A DNA stretch of 64,000 bases from NCBI GenBank assembly GCA_030278955.1, contig JAOANR010000003.1, positions 23,273,050 to 23,337,049 on the forward strand, given 5' to 3'. Shown piece by piece: positions 22,402-32,328 of this stretch. The stretch is from Hygrophila difformis (Eukaryota; Streptophyta; Magnoliopsida; Lamiales; Acanthaceae). The notes beneath the pieces are model-generated. The model saw only the letters and a program-made list of their open reading frames with translations. It searched no databases and was not told where the DNA came from. The first letter of the stretch is position 1. Each line of letters begins with the position of its first letter. The position numbers and the translations under genes were made by a program.

Positions 22402-22880
22402 TAATATTATAACCAACATTTGTTAAGTTTTGATAACCAACACACGAGAACGTGTTAACCACCCTACAATTTTTTGTGGTAACCACCATAACTTTAATGT
22501 ATTAACCAACACAAGTTCAAAGTAGTAACCATCATACCATGTCCGTGGTAACCATTTATGTGGTAAGTCGTCCAACCAGTAGTGGTAACCAATGTTGTGT
22601 ACATGTGGTAAGTTGCATAGTATAATTGTGAAAACCCTCAAAACAAGATTGTAATGGTTGTCGTCCAGTGCTTTGTTTATCATACAGAGAGTCAGAGACA
22701 CTTGTCCAGTGCTTTGTTTATCATACAGAGACACTTGTGAATTTTTTGAATTATAACCTCTTATGTGATAGAGCATCTCTGAGCTACAGCCAATGGCTGT
22801 CACCCAAAGGTCTAGCATAAGGTTTGACAAAAATTATAACCAAGTGTTTTTGAACTCATGGGACACTCTAGACGATAACC
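22402..22880 (+). repeat. Degenerate 22-bp tandem array, core GTGGTAACC (right array)
   Basis: Cores such as GTGGTAACCACC (22477), AGTAGTAACC (22523), GTGGTAACCATT (22547) and GTGGTAACCAAT (22582) are spaced 13-27 bp, mostly 22-24. They have the same sequence and orientation as the array at 6560-6990. A 40-bp segment with ttgtccagtgctttg is also duplicated in tandem at about 22660-22735. The array starts directly after the Helitron-like terminus. Confidence 0.7.
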
Positions 22881-23267
22881 ACCCCCTGTATGTTAGACTA
22901 TGCCTATCACACAAGGGGTTTATCATATAACATCCTTGACTAAATTTTTTGATTATGTAAAACAAGAACATCATGCTATCTATTCTACCCTAAAACAGAT
23001 CCAAACTTGCTAGAAATAAACTAGACTAGAACTACATCTAACATGCTTGAGATATTTAAATAACAGCAACTCTTAACACTACGTTAACTAAAGCAACAAA
23101 AATAAATCTAAACTATAGTATAAGTGTATAACATTCAAGAGATACATCAATCAACAAAATAAATCTGTAACTTAAGGAAAAGAGTCACTTTAATGCATTT
23201 ATTACAACCTATGAAAGCATTAAAGGAACCCTAGCATGTCAACTCAAGAATAAGACTCTAAGAAATA
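22881..23267. other. AT-rich stretch, nothing recognised
   Basis: No gene, repeat or terminus found between the array and the second MITE. Confidence 0.4.
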
Positions 23268-23527
23268 CTCCCTCTATCCCATTTAAGATGTCTTGTTTCA
23301 TTTCTGCACACAATCCAATGCACTTTTTCAATCATTAATATCTCAAAATATGTACAACAAAAAAATATGTAAAATATATAGTATAAAACTACATGATTAT
23401 ACGATTCTAACAAGACCCAATTCGTCTATTTTTTTTCAAATATATACTTGGAATAATATTGAGTCAAAGTTAAACAATGAACAGTGCCAAAAAGTCAAAC
23501 CAGACATCTTGTCTGGGACGGAGGGAG
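23268..23527 (+). mobile_element. Stowaway-type MITE, copy 2 (260 bp)
   Basis: Inverted ends CTCCCTCTATCCCA... and ...TGGGACGGAGGGAG with flanking TA (23266-23267 and 23528-23529). Same length as the other two copies. Non-coding. Confidence 0.9.
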
Positions 23528-23619
23528 TAACAGATAATGGCACCTGTTGACCTGTCAGGATTTGCCAGTAACTTTATTACCCGCCGCCTTACGCAAGTTA
23601 GTTTTTTACCCGAAAAGAC

Positions 23620-23800
23620 TGAAAACCCTTTGGCCCGGACACTTGGCCCGGGCCGGGCCAAATGTAATGCTCTGGCCAAAGCTTTAATTAATAAAACGTA
23701 ATTAGTATGACCTTGGCCCGGTCCTCTCCACTTGGCCCGGAACATAAACTTTCTCGGGCCAAGCTAGGTTTTAGGGTTTTCCGGGCCAAGTTAGGGTTAT
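23620..23800. repeat. Cluster of CTTGGCCCGG / CCGGGCCAAG motifs (left cluster)
   Basis: At least six copies of TTGGCCCGG or its reverse complement lie in 180 bp, some directly facing (CCCGGGCCGGGCC). A 14-base stretch, ttggcccggacact, is shared exactly with the cluster at 26700-27020. Origin unknown; possibly terminal or promoter sequence of a transposon family. Confidence 0.6.
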
Positions 23801-23830
23801 TTAATTCACTAAAATAATAGTAATTGTTTA

Positions 23831-23834
<4 letters not shown>

Positions 23835-23889
<55 letters not shown>
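23835..23889 (+). repeat. (TTA)n microsatellite
   Basis: An uninterrupted ATT/TTA run. Confidence 0.9.
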
Positions 23890-24002
23890 TTACTACTACA
23901 ATTAGTATTATTTTAATTTTTTTATTCTTTAAAATTATTATTTTGTATAAAGATTTTATAAATAAAATAATTTTTATTAAAAATAGTAGTAATTTTATAA
24001 AA

Positions 24003-24690
24003 TTATTTCTCTTTTTTTACCCACAATTTTTTCATTTTTTTTCTTATTTTCTTACTCTATTTTTTTTCCTCTTTTTTCATGTTTTTCTTTTATTTTTTCT
24101 CATTTTTCTTTTCTTTCTCTTTTTTCTTATTTTTTTCCTTTTCTCTCTTTTCTCTTATTTTTTCCCTTTCTTTCTCTCTTTTTTCTTATTTTTTCCTTTT
24201 CTTTCTCTCTTTTTTCTTATTTTTTCTTCTTCTTTCTCATTTTTGGTTATTTTCTATTTTTTTCCTCTTTTTTTCTTGTTTTTCTTTTATTTTTTCTCAT
24301 TTTTCTTTTCTTTCTCTTTTTTCTTATTTTTTCCTTTTCTTTCTCTTTTCTCTTATTTTTTCCCTTTCTTTCTCTCTTTTTTCTTATTTTTTCCTTTTCT
24401 TTCTCTCTTTTTTCTTATTATTTTTCTTCTTCTTTCTCAATTTTGGTTATTTTCTATTCTTTTTCGCTTTTTCTCAATTTGTCTTATTTTTTTGCTTTGT
24501 TTCATTTTTTCTTTCTCTCTTTTTAATTTTTTCTCATTTTTCCCTTATTTTTTTCTCATTTTTATTTTCGTTAAATTTCTTATTGTTCTCATTTTGTTTG
24601 TTTCATTTTTCTAATTTTATATTTTATTTTATTTTCTTAAATTTTTATGTTCTTTTTTTTGTCTTTTCTCAATTTTATTTTTTTATATTC
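24003..24690 (+). repeat. Long polypyrimidine tract with internal duplication
   Basis: Almost 690 bases are composed of T and C only, with rare A or G. A unit of roughly 205 bp is present twice (from about 24060 and about 24265). All long open frames here are Phe/Leu/Ser low-complexity artefacts. Such strand asymmetry can form triplex or unpaired DNA. Confidence 0.9.
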
Positions 24691-24695
24691 AATAT

Positions 24696-24696
<1 letters not shown>

Positions 24697-24744
<48 letters not shown>

Positions 24745-24757
24745 TAATAATAATATA
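24697..24757 (+). repeat. (AAT)n microsatellite
   Basis: An uninterrupted AAT run with one AAC unit. It closes the low-complexity block. Confidence 0.9.
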
Positions 24758-24786
24758 AAGACAATACGTAATTGAACTAGGCTCTC

Positions 24787-25380
24787 TTATGATTCATCAT
24801 CAGATGAACTATCACCATCCCCTGTCACCACAACCTCGTCTTTGTTTATCATTGCTTTTCCAGATGATTTGCCCCCAGATGCAGGTGGATCTTTATGAAG
24901 GTAAGTACGACACTGAGTTGATATTGCGATCAATCTGATGCTATCCTTTTCCTCTGGCATCTCGCATTGTCTACTGAAAGATGTCATGTAACGAAACCAC
25001 TCTGCAGGCTGGCGATCAGATCAGTCTTCTACAGTAAATCAGAAATGCAGGAGAGATTGGTTGAATACTCGATGGATGTGAAGGCTAGGTTCAAAACATA
25101 CAAGTCAGATCCACGAAGGTATTGGGTGCTATCCACTACAGTAACTTCCTGCTATCGATGTTGCTGCTCAATTTCATCCACTTTCTTCATTTGCCATCAT
25201 TGCACCAACTCACGATCTGGTTTATGTAGGGGATTCCCCTTTTCAGTGAAGTCCTATCCACATATGTATCTATATATTGATCTGTATTTTCACCGAGCCA
25301 CTTCTCCATTTCAGCATAGGCTTCACAGCCCTGAAAGCCTTCATGCATGCCGAACATTCTACGGTCCTGGTGCACCCACT
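24787..25380 (-). pseudogene. Unrecognised transposon-type gene, C-terminal exons
   Basis: On the minus strand one block (25375-25187) codes MFGMHEGFQGCEAYAEMEKW, then ENTDQYIDTYVDR and PYINQIVSWCNDGK. A second (24999-24787) codes EWFRYMTSF, LIAISTQCRTYLHKDPPASG and an acidic end SSSDDES before the stop. DNA of parts of both is repeated in palindrome P1 (59763-59973 and its inverted arm). There the two blocks are contiguous; here about 134 bp is inserted between them. I do not recognise the family. Its position and repetition suggest a transposon-encoded protein, perhaps of the same MULE-like unit as the Ulp1 gene. Confidence 0.45.
25007..25140 (+). pseudogene. MuDR-type (MURA N-terminal) transposase-like exon piece
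   Basis: The 134 bp that interrupt the minus-strand gene read on the plus strand as VFYSKSEMQERLVEYSMDVK and TYKSDPRRYWV, bounded by CAG on both sides. The pattern of a F.SK start, an aromatic YS, then a K-SD-RY turn resembles the N-terminal domain of plant MuDR transposases. A shorter related piece (QERLVEYGRKIARQ) recurs near 25730. The resemblance is modest and the piece is short. Confidence 0.4.
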
Positions 25381-25504
25381 TCCATTTTGACCCTTATGAT
25401 AGGGGAGGTGGTTCGAACAGTCGTCATTACGAATGCCGCCAAGGCCAATGTTGTCATTACCAATTGGGTGATGCCAAATGCCGCTGAGATTGAAAACTTG
25501 GCCG

Positions 25505-26060
25505 TCGGTGTGGTGGAACAGATATATGATAATTGCCGAGTCCTCTCATTCCTCGCCAGTATAATTGTAACCCTATAGGGGGAAAAATAATTTTACTAGT
25601 AATATTAGTAATTGCAGTTTTATTAAGTATATATTAAAAGGATAAGTGTGCATATATAATAATAATAATAACCCACAGTTAAGAAACTACCTGCCGTCTG
25701 CAATCTTTCCTCCAAGTCTTGTGCAGGAGAGATTGGTCGAATACGGTAGGAAAATTGCCCGACAGTGAGTATTAGCTTCCGGTACCGCACTAGCTGTACG
25801 CGGTGATATTTGTCGAATTCGAGCTGAGTGATTCCTTTTTTGGGGTTAATATTTCTTAATATCCCCCCTTTCAATCTTCGCAAGGGCCGACCGATGCCAA
25901 AACGCTCCCGACGTCGTGCAACTTGTTGGGATTGGTGGTGGAGCAGAGATATGATAATTGCCGATTCCTTTCATTCCTCGCCAGTATAATTACTTTTGTA
26001 ACCCTGTAGGGGGAACATTAATTATACAAGTAATATTAGTAATTGTAGTTTCATTACAGT
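25505..26060 (+). repeat. Direct repeat, about 115 bp, spaced 430 bp
   Basis: The segment atatgataattgccga followed by cattcctcgccagtataatt and taaccctatagggggaa occurs at about 25512-25620 and again at about 25945-26055, with some differences. Together with the MURA-like duplicates it suggests a local segmental duplication. Confidence 0.7.
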
Positions 26061-26389
26061 TAAATTTATAATAATACAAATATTATTAATATTAATAGTA
26101 AGTGTAATACTTATAATAATTTATATAATATTATTAGTAAAAGGATAAGTGCGCATAATAATAATATAATAATAATAAAAATTATAATTATACTGTGAGG
26201 AAGATATTTATAATAAAAATTATTTATCATTAATTATTTATTTATAATTATAGTTATAATATATTAATTATAATCTATTATAATTATTAATTATAATTAT
26301 TAATCTATTATTAATTATTAATAATTAAATATAATTAATAATTATTAAAAATTAATTATAATTATTATTAAATTAATAATGATTTATTA
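26061..26389. other. AT-rich (AAT/ATA) sequence
   Basis: Very AT-rich simple sequence. No gene is recognised. Confidence 0.6.
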
Positions 26390-26649
26390 CTACCTCCGTC
26401 TCAATATTTTTGTTACAGATGATTTTTTCGCACTATTCACTGTTTAACTTTGATTCAAATTTTTAGTATAGCTATGTAAGAAAAAACATAGTCAAGTGAG
26501 ATCTTGTTAGATTCGTCTAATCTTTTAGTTCTAGACAATCAACTTTTTATAATTTTTCATTGTACACAATTCAAGTTATTAACCGTTGAAAATGTATCTC
26601 GGCATGCGTGTCGAAAGCTAATGTAACAAAAACAACGAGACGGAGGAAG
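26390..26649 (+). mobile_element. Stowaway-type MITE, copy 3 (260 bp)
   Basis: Inverted ends CTACCTCCGTCTC... and ...GAGACGGAGGAAG with flanking TA (26388-26389 and 26650-26651). It shares the internal tcaagtgagatcttgttaga segment with copy 1. Confidence 0.92.
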
Positions 26650-26699
26650 TAATAATAATGGGAAAATAATTATTAATAATGATTTACTAATAATAATGG

Positions 26700-27020
26700 G
26701 AGTATTAATTATGTTCGGGAATGCCAAGCGTTGCGTCCTACCCGGAATATACCTGGCCAAGGGGTTTAAGCCCTGGCCAAGCGTTGCGTCCTATCCGGAA
26801 GCGCGGGAAACGCTTGGCCCGGACACTAATATACCCTGGCCAAGGGGTTTAAGCCCTGGCCAAGCGAAGATATGCCGGGCCAAGCGGGCAGATAAGGGTT
26901 GTACGGATCCCCCCCTTCTCCACTTTCCCTTTCCCTGTTCCCGCTTCTTCTTCTCCGTCTTCCTCCATCGATTGCAGCGTCGTTCCGGGCCAAGGGCTAA
27001 ATACCCGGGCCAAGTCTTTC
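26700..27020. repeat. Cluster of GGCCAAG / CTTGGCC motifs (right cluster), upstream of the Ulp1 gene
   Basis: A unit of about 55 bp (tacctggccaaggggttt and aagccctggccaagcg) is present twice, with further CCGGGCCAAG copies to 27018. The cluster lies directly upstream of the first exon of the DUF1985/Ulp1 gene, so it may be part of its promoter. Confidence 0.6.
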
Positions 27021-27117
27021 ATATTCCGGCGCCGACGTCCCTTTCCTCTTCCCACCATTTCGCGGGCGTCTTCTTGTCTCCCTTGTTCGGCAATATTTGA
27101 ATTTTGGAGTTTTTGAA

Positions 27118-27270
27118 ATGGAGGATGCGAATGTGGAATCCGGAATCGCGGGAATGGAGATGGTGACTTATGATTCGTTGTTCGAAGGGTTGCCGGAGAT
27201 GAGCATTCCGCCAGCACCGTCGCCTCCGCCGCCGGAAGTTCCGCCCCCGTCCGGCCATGACCCAGTCCGG
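27118..27270 (+). CDS. Exon 1 of the DUF1985/Ulp1 gene
   Basis: ATG at 27118, 51 codons, ending PPPSGHDPVR at a GT donor (phase 0). Exon 2 also starts in phase 0. The exon is Pro-rich with no domain. Linking it to exon 2 across a 1.9-kb AT-rich intron is inference from phase and order. Confidence 0.5.
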
Positions 27271-29196
27271 GTAATTCTTCCATTTTTCTAATTTTACGGT
27301 TATTCAAACTATGAGTTTTGTTAGAATTATTTCAGTTTATGGAAATTACGTATTGGTTGATTACTCGCATGAATTTTTAAATGTCTGTGAAGTTTGTGTT
27401 GTTGAAATATTTGTTGGATTGTCGAGTTTATGTTGTTGAATTATTTCCGGTTTGTGGAATTTATGCATTGGTTCAGTTTTCAGTCCGGATTAATTAGTTG
27501 TCAACATGTGTTTATGTTGCTAATCGACATGTCAAATTAATTTAATGATTATTGGTTGGCATGATTTATACAGTGGTGCTTGTTGGATTCTTTATGCGAG
27601 ATTGTTGAATTTTGAAATTATATTAATGTCTGACTTAGGTCGCTTATTTGATTGAATTTTCCGATTTTTTAATTGCAAGTTGTTGAATTTGTAGTAGTGT
27701 TCATGTTAAATCGTATATGGTACATTGTTGAAGTTCTAGGATTGTAATTGTAGAATTGGTTTCTGGACGAGTTATCTTTCCAATTGTCGTTGAATTATAC
27801 TTTATTATATGAATTGTGAGAAAAAAAGAATTTATATATTTATTATGGCACTTAAAAAAATATATTACAAATTTGATTTTATTAAAAATATTATTTTCAT
27901 AATAATAATAATATAATAATAATAATATAATAAAATGATAATAATAATATAATAATAATAACGAAGAAAAAGTAATAACTGGAACAGAAATTATAATGGG
28001 AAAATAATAGTATACTGGGAGGGAGATAATTATAATAAAAACTATTTATTATTAATTAATTATTAATTATCCAAGATAATTATATATTAACTATTAATTA
28101 TAATTATAATATATTTATAAAAATATTATTTTCATATTATTTTAATGAGGGATTGTGTGTATAATTTAATACATAGTGGAGAGTTGGGTTTATTTTAATA
28201 AGGGGTTTGTTTTGTTGTTTATAATTTTATTTAATATTTATTTTGTCATGAATATTATAATAGATAAATTAATTTATTATAAATATTATAACATTTTAAT
28301 AATAAATATTATAATATTAAAATATAATTATTTTTTTACTTTTTTATATATTAATTATTATAATATTAAAATAAATATTATATTTATTAATTTATTAAGT
28401 ATATATCTACGTGAAATTTTTTATTTAAAATATTAAATCACACAATACTATATCGACATATATTATTTATATATTTATTATATTTAAAATATTAAATTTA
28501 AGAAATTATTTTTAATAGAAATTAATTTAATAGAAATGTAATAAATTAAAATCTATACAATATCAATACAAAAATATTGTATAATTATAATACAGTACAC
28601 TACCAAACACTGTATAACATTAATTTAATACAGTAGTAATATAAAACAACATAATACTATACACCTGCATTTAAATAATACAATACAGTGTTTGGTATGT
28701 ATAATAGTAAAAAAATAGGGGAAAAAAAACACCGCCCGCGAAGCGTGGGTCAAAAATTTAGTATGTATAATAGTAGAGATGATAATCATAGTTTAATTTT
28801 TCTATTCATATTTTATTTGCATATAAAATTGACTTATTCTTTGGTATATATATTATGAAAACAATAATTTATTTATTATGTCACTTAAAAAAAGATAATA
28901 CCCGTGCGCGGAGCGCGGGTGAAAAATCTAGTTAATTATTAATTATCCAAGATAATTATATATTAACTATTAATTATAATTATAATATATTTATATATTT
29001 ATAAAAATATTATTTTCATAAATCTACTAAAATAATAGCATTTATCATTTCAAATAAATTAATTGAGTGAGAGTTTATTAATTTTAGATTTTAATAAAAA
29101 TATTATCTTCATAAATATACTAAAATAATAACATCTATTATTTCCCCGTATATAATCCAATAGTATGACTAGAACACATTTGTGTGTGAATCGCAG
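27271..29196 (+). other. Long AT-rich intron with Helitron-like ends
   Basis: Mostly A/T simple sequence. It holds two Helitron-like 3' ends, at 28761 and 28931. It also holds a direct repeat of about 90 bp (28052-28138 and 28928-29022: ccaagataattatatattaa and onward). Nothing coding is recognised; the hydrophobic frame at 28176-28436 is an AT artefact. Confidence 0.5.
28552..28931 (+). mobile_element. Short non-autonomous Helitron(s)
   Basis: The 3' end is textbook: hairpin ACCCGTGCGC-GGA-GCGCGGGT (28900-28920), spacer, then CTAG (28928-28931) followed by T. A possible 5' end A|TCTATACAATAT lies at 28551/28552. A second, decayed end (CCCGCGAAGCGTGGG, then TTAG at 28758-28761 before T) lies inside, so two related elements may be fused or one end duplicated. 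Confidence 0.65.
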
Positions 29197-29952
29197 GGGG
29201 ACTTCTACTATAGAAGACCATCAGCCCAGGGCAAGAGCCCGAAGCTGAACTTTTACGTACGATACAATAAAACTATCGGATACATTTTGGCGCGGTTAGA
29301 GCAGGATGCACCCGGTATGATTGCAGAGCTGAGGGATTCATGCCTCGGTTATATGTTCAGAGGCGCTGAGGGCGACAGGCGGCCCAGATGGTCGGAGAGT
29401 ACCTTATCTGCACAGGCCATGGCTGCATTGTTGTCCTACGAGGTGGCATTCCGCCACTACGGGACGGACGAGCCGTGGGGCGAGGACGATGCCGTATGGT
29501 TTCACGTGTGCGGCCATTTTATTCGATTTGGACGGGAGGAGCACGCGCTCGTGACGGGGCTCCGTTATGGACCTTCTAACTTCCAGCTGTATGCTGATGA
29601 GGAGCACCCAGCTGGAGCAGTATATGCTAGAAACGCTAGGATCCTTGGGAGCGGATCTATGGACAAGATCCGAGATGCTTATATGAATGGGGCTTTCCGG
29701 CAATCACCCGAGGACACACTTAAGGTCGATATGGTGATGACAGCCTTTTACCTGGTACTAGGGCACGACGACCACAGTCGGACTCCTGAGACATGGATGT
29801 GGCGCTTGGTCGAGGATAGAGCTGCATGGAATGCATTCCCTTGGGGCTTGATGAGCTGGCAGGTTTTGAGACAGTACATCAGGGACTTCCCGGTAGATGG
29901 CAAGGAGGACCGGAAAGGGGTCCACCTATACGGCCACTCCCTCTCATTGCAG
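29197..29952 (+). CDS. Exon 2: DUF1985 domain
   Basis: An open frame of 252 codons between a CGCAG acceptor and a GT donor (CAG|GTACTT). The diagnostic block is DDAVWFHVCGHFIRFGREEH then ALVTGLRYG, which matches the DUF1985 pattern (W F..G...RF...E..L.TGL..G). This domain occurs in plant transposon-borne proteins next to Ulp1 proteases. GC-rich and free of stops, in strong contrast to the AT-rich surroundings. Confidence 0.8.
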
Positions 29953-30050
29953 GTACTTTGCATAACATCTATCATTTCATAAACGCATTCTTTCTTGTAC
30001 TATAAATTAGTGCACTGCATAACCATCTCTCTATGCTCGTACTCATACAG

Positions 30051-30174
30051 GTGGGGATGTGCGAGGCCATTCCGGAGGTCGGCGCGTTCTATAGCCAGTC
30101 CACTTCTGAGCATCCCGATTTCCAGCACCTGAGGATGTTGCGGTATTCTTATAGAAAGCGGACGTCTGGTCTGG
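30051..30174 (+). CDS. Exon 3, left part, cut by element A
   Basis: Begins VGMCEAIPEVGAFYSQSTSE after a CATACAG acceptor and runs to SYRKRTSGL, where element A is inserted. The other part of the exon continues at 48736 after the duplicated TCTGG. Confidence 0.75.
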
Positions 30175-31673
30175 TGTAATATCCCGGATAATTATTTCAT
30201 AATTAAAGTATACGGGAAAAGAAGGAATGATCCTAATTAATTATGATTAATTATTCAAGTGGGCTTATATCAAATTGAGGGAGTGTATAATTATTCTAAG
30301 CCCAAGAATGTTGTAACCCAACAAGCAAGTAAATGAGTAATTAACTCAAGCCCATACCCATATCTACTAATCTCAGATTTGGGAAAACAATTGAACACCA
30401 TTCACCCCCAAACCCGTCATTTTAGAGATAGAAAATTAGAAATAACTAGGGCATTCTTGGAGTGAAGCCAACAACTTGGAGGAAGAAGGGGAGACGGTGG
30501 AATCAAGAGGTGCAATTGAAGCTTCCATAAGATCTCATCTAGGTATGGAATCTCCTCTTTCCTTTCCTCTTTAATTTTCTTCTTGTTGGGGGCTGTTTTT
30601 TTCATTTTTGGGGGAAAGAATCGGAAGCCATCGAGGGAGAAGGGGAGGCGACGACAAAGAGGAGGTGAGGCAAGGCTAAACATTGTTGTTGCCTGAGCAG
30701 TGCGGTGGTGCGCAGGGTGGAGCCACCGCCGCCGCTGGCTGCGCCTCTGTTACGTATTGCAGCGGTTGCCGCCGCTGCTATTGTGCTTGTCGCGTGGTGG
30801 CGGTGGTCTGGCAGCGGTGACCCGGTGGTGGTGGTGATAGGCTAGTGTCGTGGTGGAGATAGTTGGACAGTGGTGATGTTGGCAGCCACGTTGATGAGGG
30901 GATTCTTTTAATTAGTTTTGATTTTGTGTTAGATTCTTTTTCTAATGTGGAAATTGGTTTGCTTCAAGTATTAAGATAAATTGTGTTTGATTTCTATGAT
31001 GTTGTACGGTATGCTGATTGAAGGGTTAAATGGATTTTGTTGGAGTTTGTATTCTAATGTTGAAATCGTTGAATTGGGATAAGGGATTAACTGAGTACTT
31101 TGGATATTATTGTTTGAATAGGGATGCTATATTAATAACATGAATCTTGAGGAATTGGGAGTTTAATTTAATTAAGATGGAGTATTTTGGAATCCTTGAT
31201 TAAATTGAGTACTTGCTCAGACATGTTAAAATTGATAGTTTGAGATTTAATGGGATTCTTAAATTATGATGTTGAATAAATTGGGGAAAACGATGAGTTG
31301 CAATAGTTAGTTGAGTTTCTCTTAAAGAAATTGTTAAATGAATTTTTGGTGGGTAATGTTGGCATATGTTAGTGAAGTAGAATCGGAGATTAAAGTTATG
31401 GATTAAATTTCATATGGATTCTTGATGTAAAACTTGATCGATGACAAGAAATTATTGGGTTTGGTACATTGTCTATTAAATCGGAGTGTTGGAGGTGATT
31501 CTTGAATAAGGGGTTTATTCATAAATATTGAGGATGTTGAGTTAATTAGGAGATTGTTGAATGTTCAATTATTTTGTGATTCCGAATAAATTGGACAATG
31601 TTTTAAATATTCATTTGGTAATGATTTGTTCTTTTTGGAAGTTAGACTTATAGTGGTATATTAGATTTGGACT
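30175..31673 (+). repeat. Element A 5' LTR, first part (1499 bp)
   Basis: Matches the 3' LTR from 45002 to about 46500. It stops where element B is inserted (duplication GGACT, 31669-31673). Open frames within it, including one at 30417-30683 on the minus strand, are duplicated exactly in the other LTR and carry no domain. Confidence 0.93.
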
Positions 31674-32256
31674 TGTAACGCCCCGAAAATTCAAAAATAA
31701 TTTTCGCAAGCATTACCGCCGCACTAACTATCTTAAACTAGTGGCCAACTAATTTAAAACAGCTAGTACAAGGCTGAGCAAACCTAAAGTGATCATCTGA
31801 TTAAACCGTTTCATGCGGAATCTATAATAAAATAAAACACAAAGGCACTTAAATAATCCCCAATGAATAACTGAATAAAAACAATCCCTGTCAGAGTATC
31901 AGGCTACAAGCCTCTCAAACATAATTTGGCATACTGCCAATATATCAGAAATAGGGCTACCAGCCCAAAGCAGTAGACACATAAGGCCACAAGCCGACAG
32001 AATGTAAATCATAGGCTCACATGCCTCAACTAGTCAACAAAGTATCCAGTAATAGCAATCAACAGACTACCACATAAATAAACATAATAAAAAGAACATG
32101 AGAATCCTATCTATGTGATCTCTCATCCCCATACCCCAATCATGCTCCAGCGCCTCCAGCAGGATCTATAAAATAGACAAAAGTAAAGGGAGTCAGTACA
32201 ACGTACTGAGCAAGGCTACGTGCCGGGGAGTAAGGGATAACATAGCAACAAGAGTA

Positions 32257-32328
<72 letters not shown>

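Noticed and set aside
23943..24699. Two overlapping open frames of 223 and 206 codons, almost all Phe, Leu and Ser, looking like membrane proteins
   Set aside because: They are translations of the polypyrimidine tract in two frames, with no codon or domain signal.
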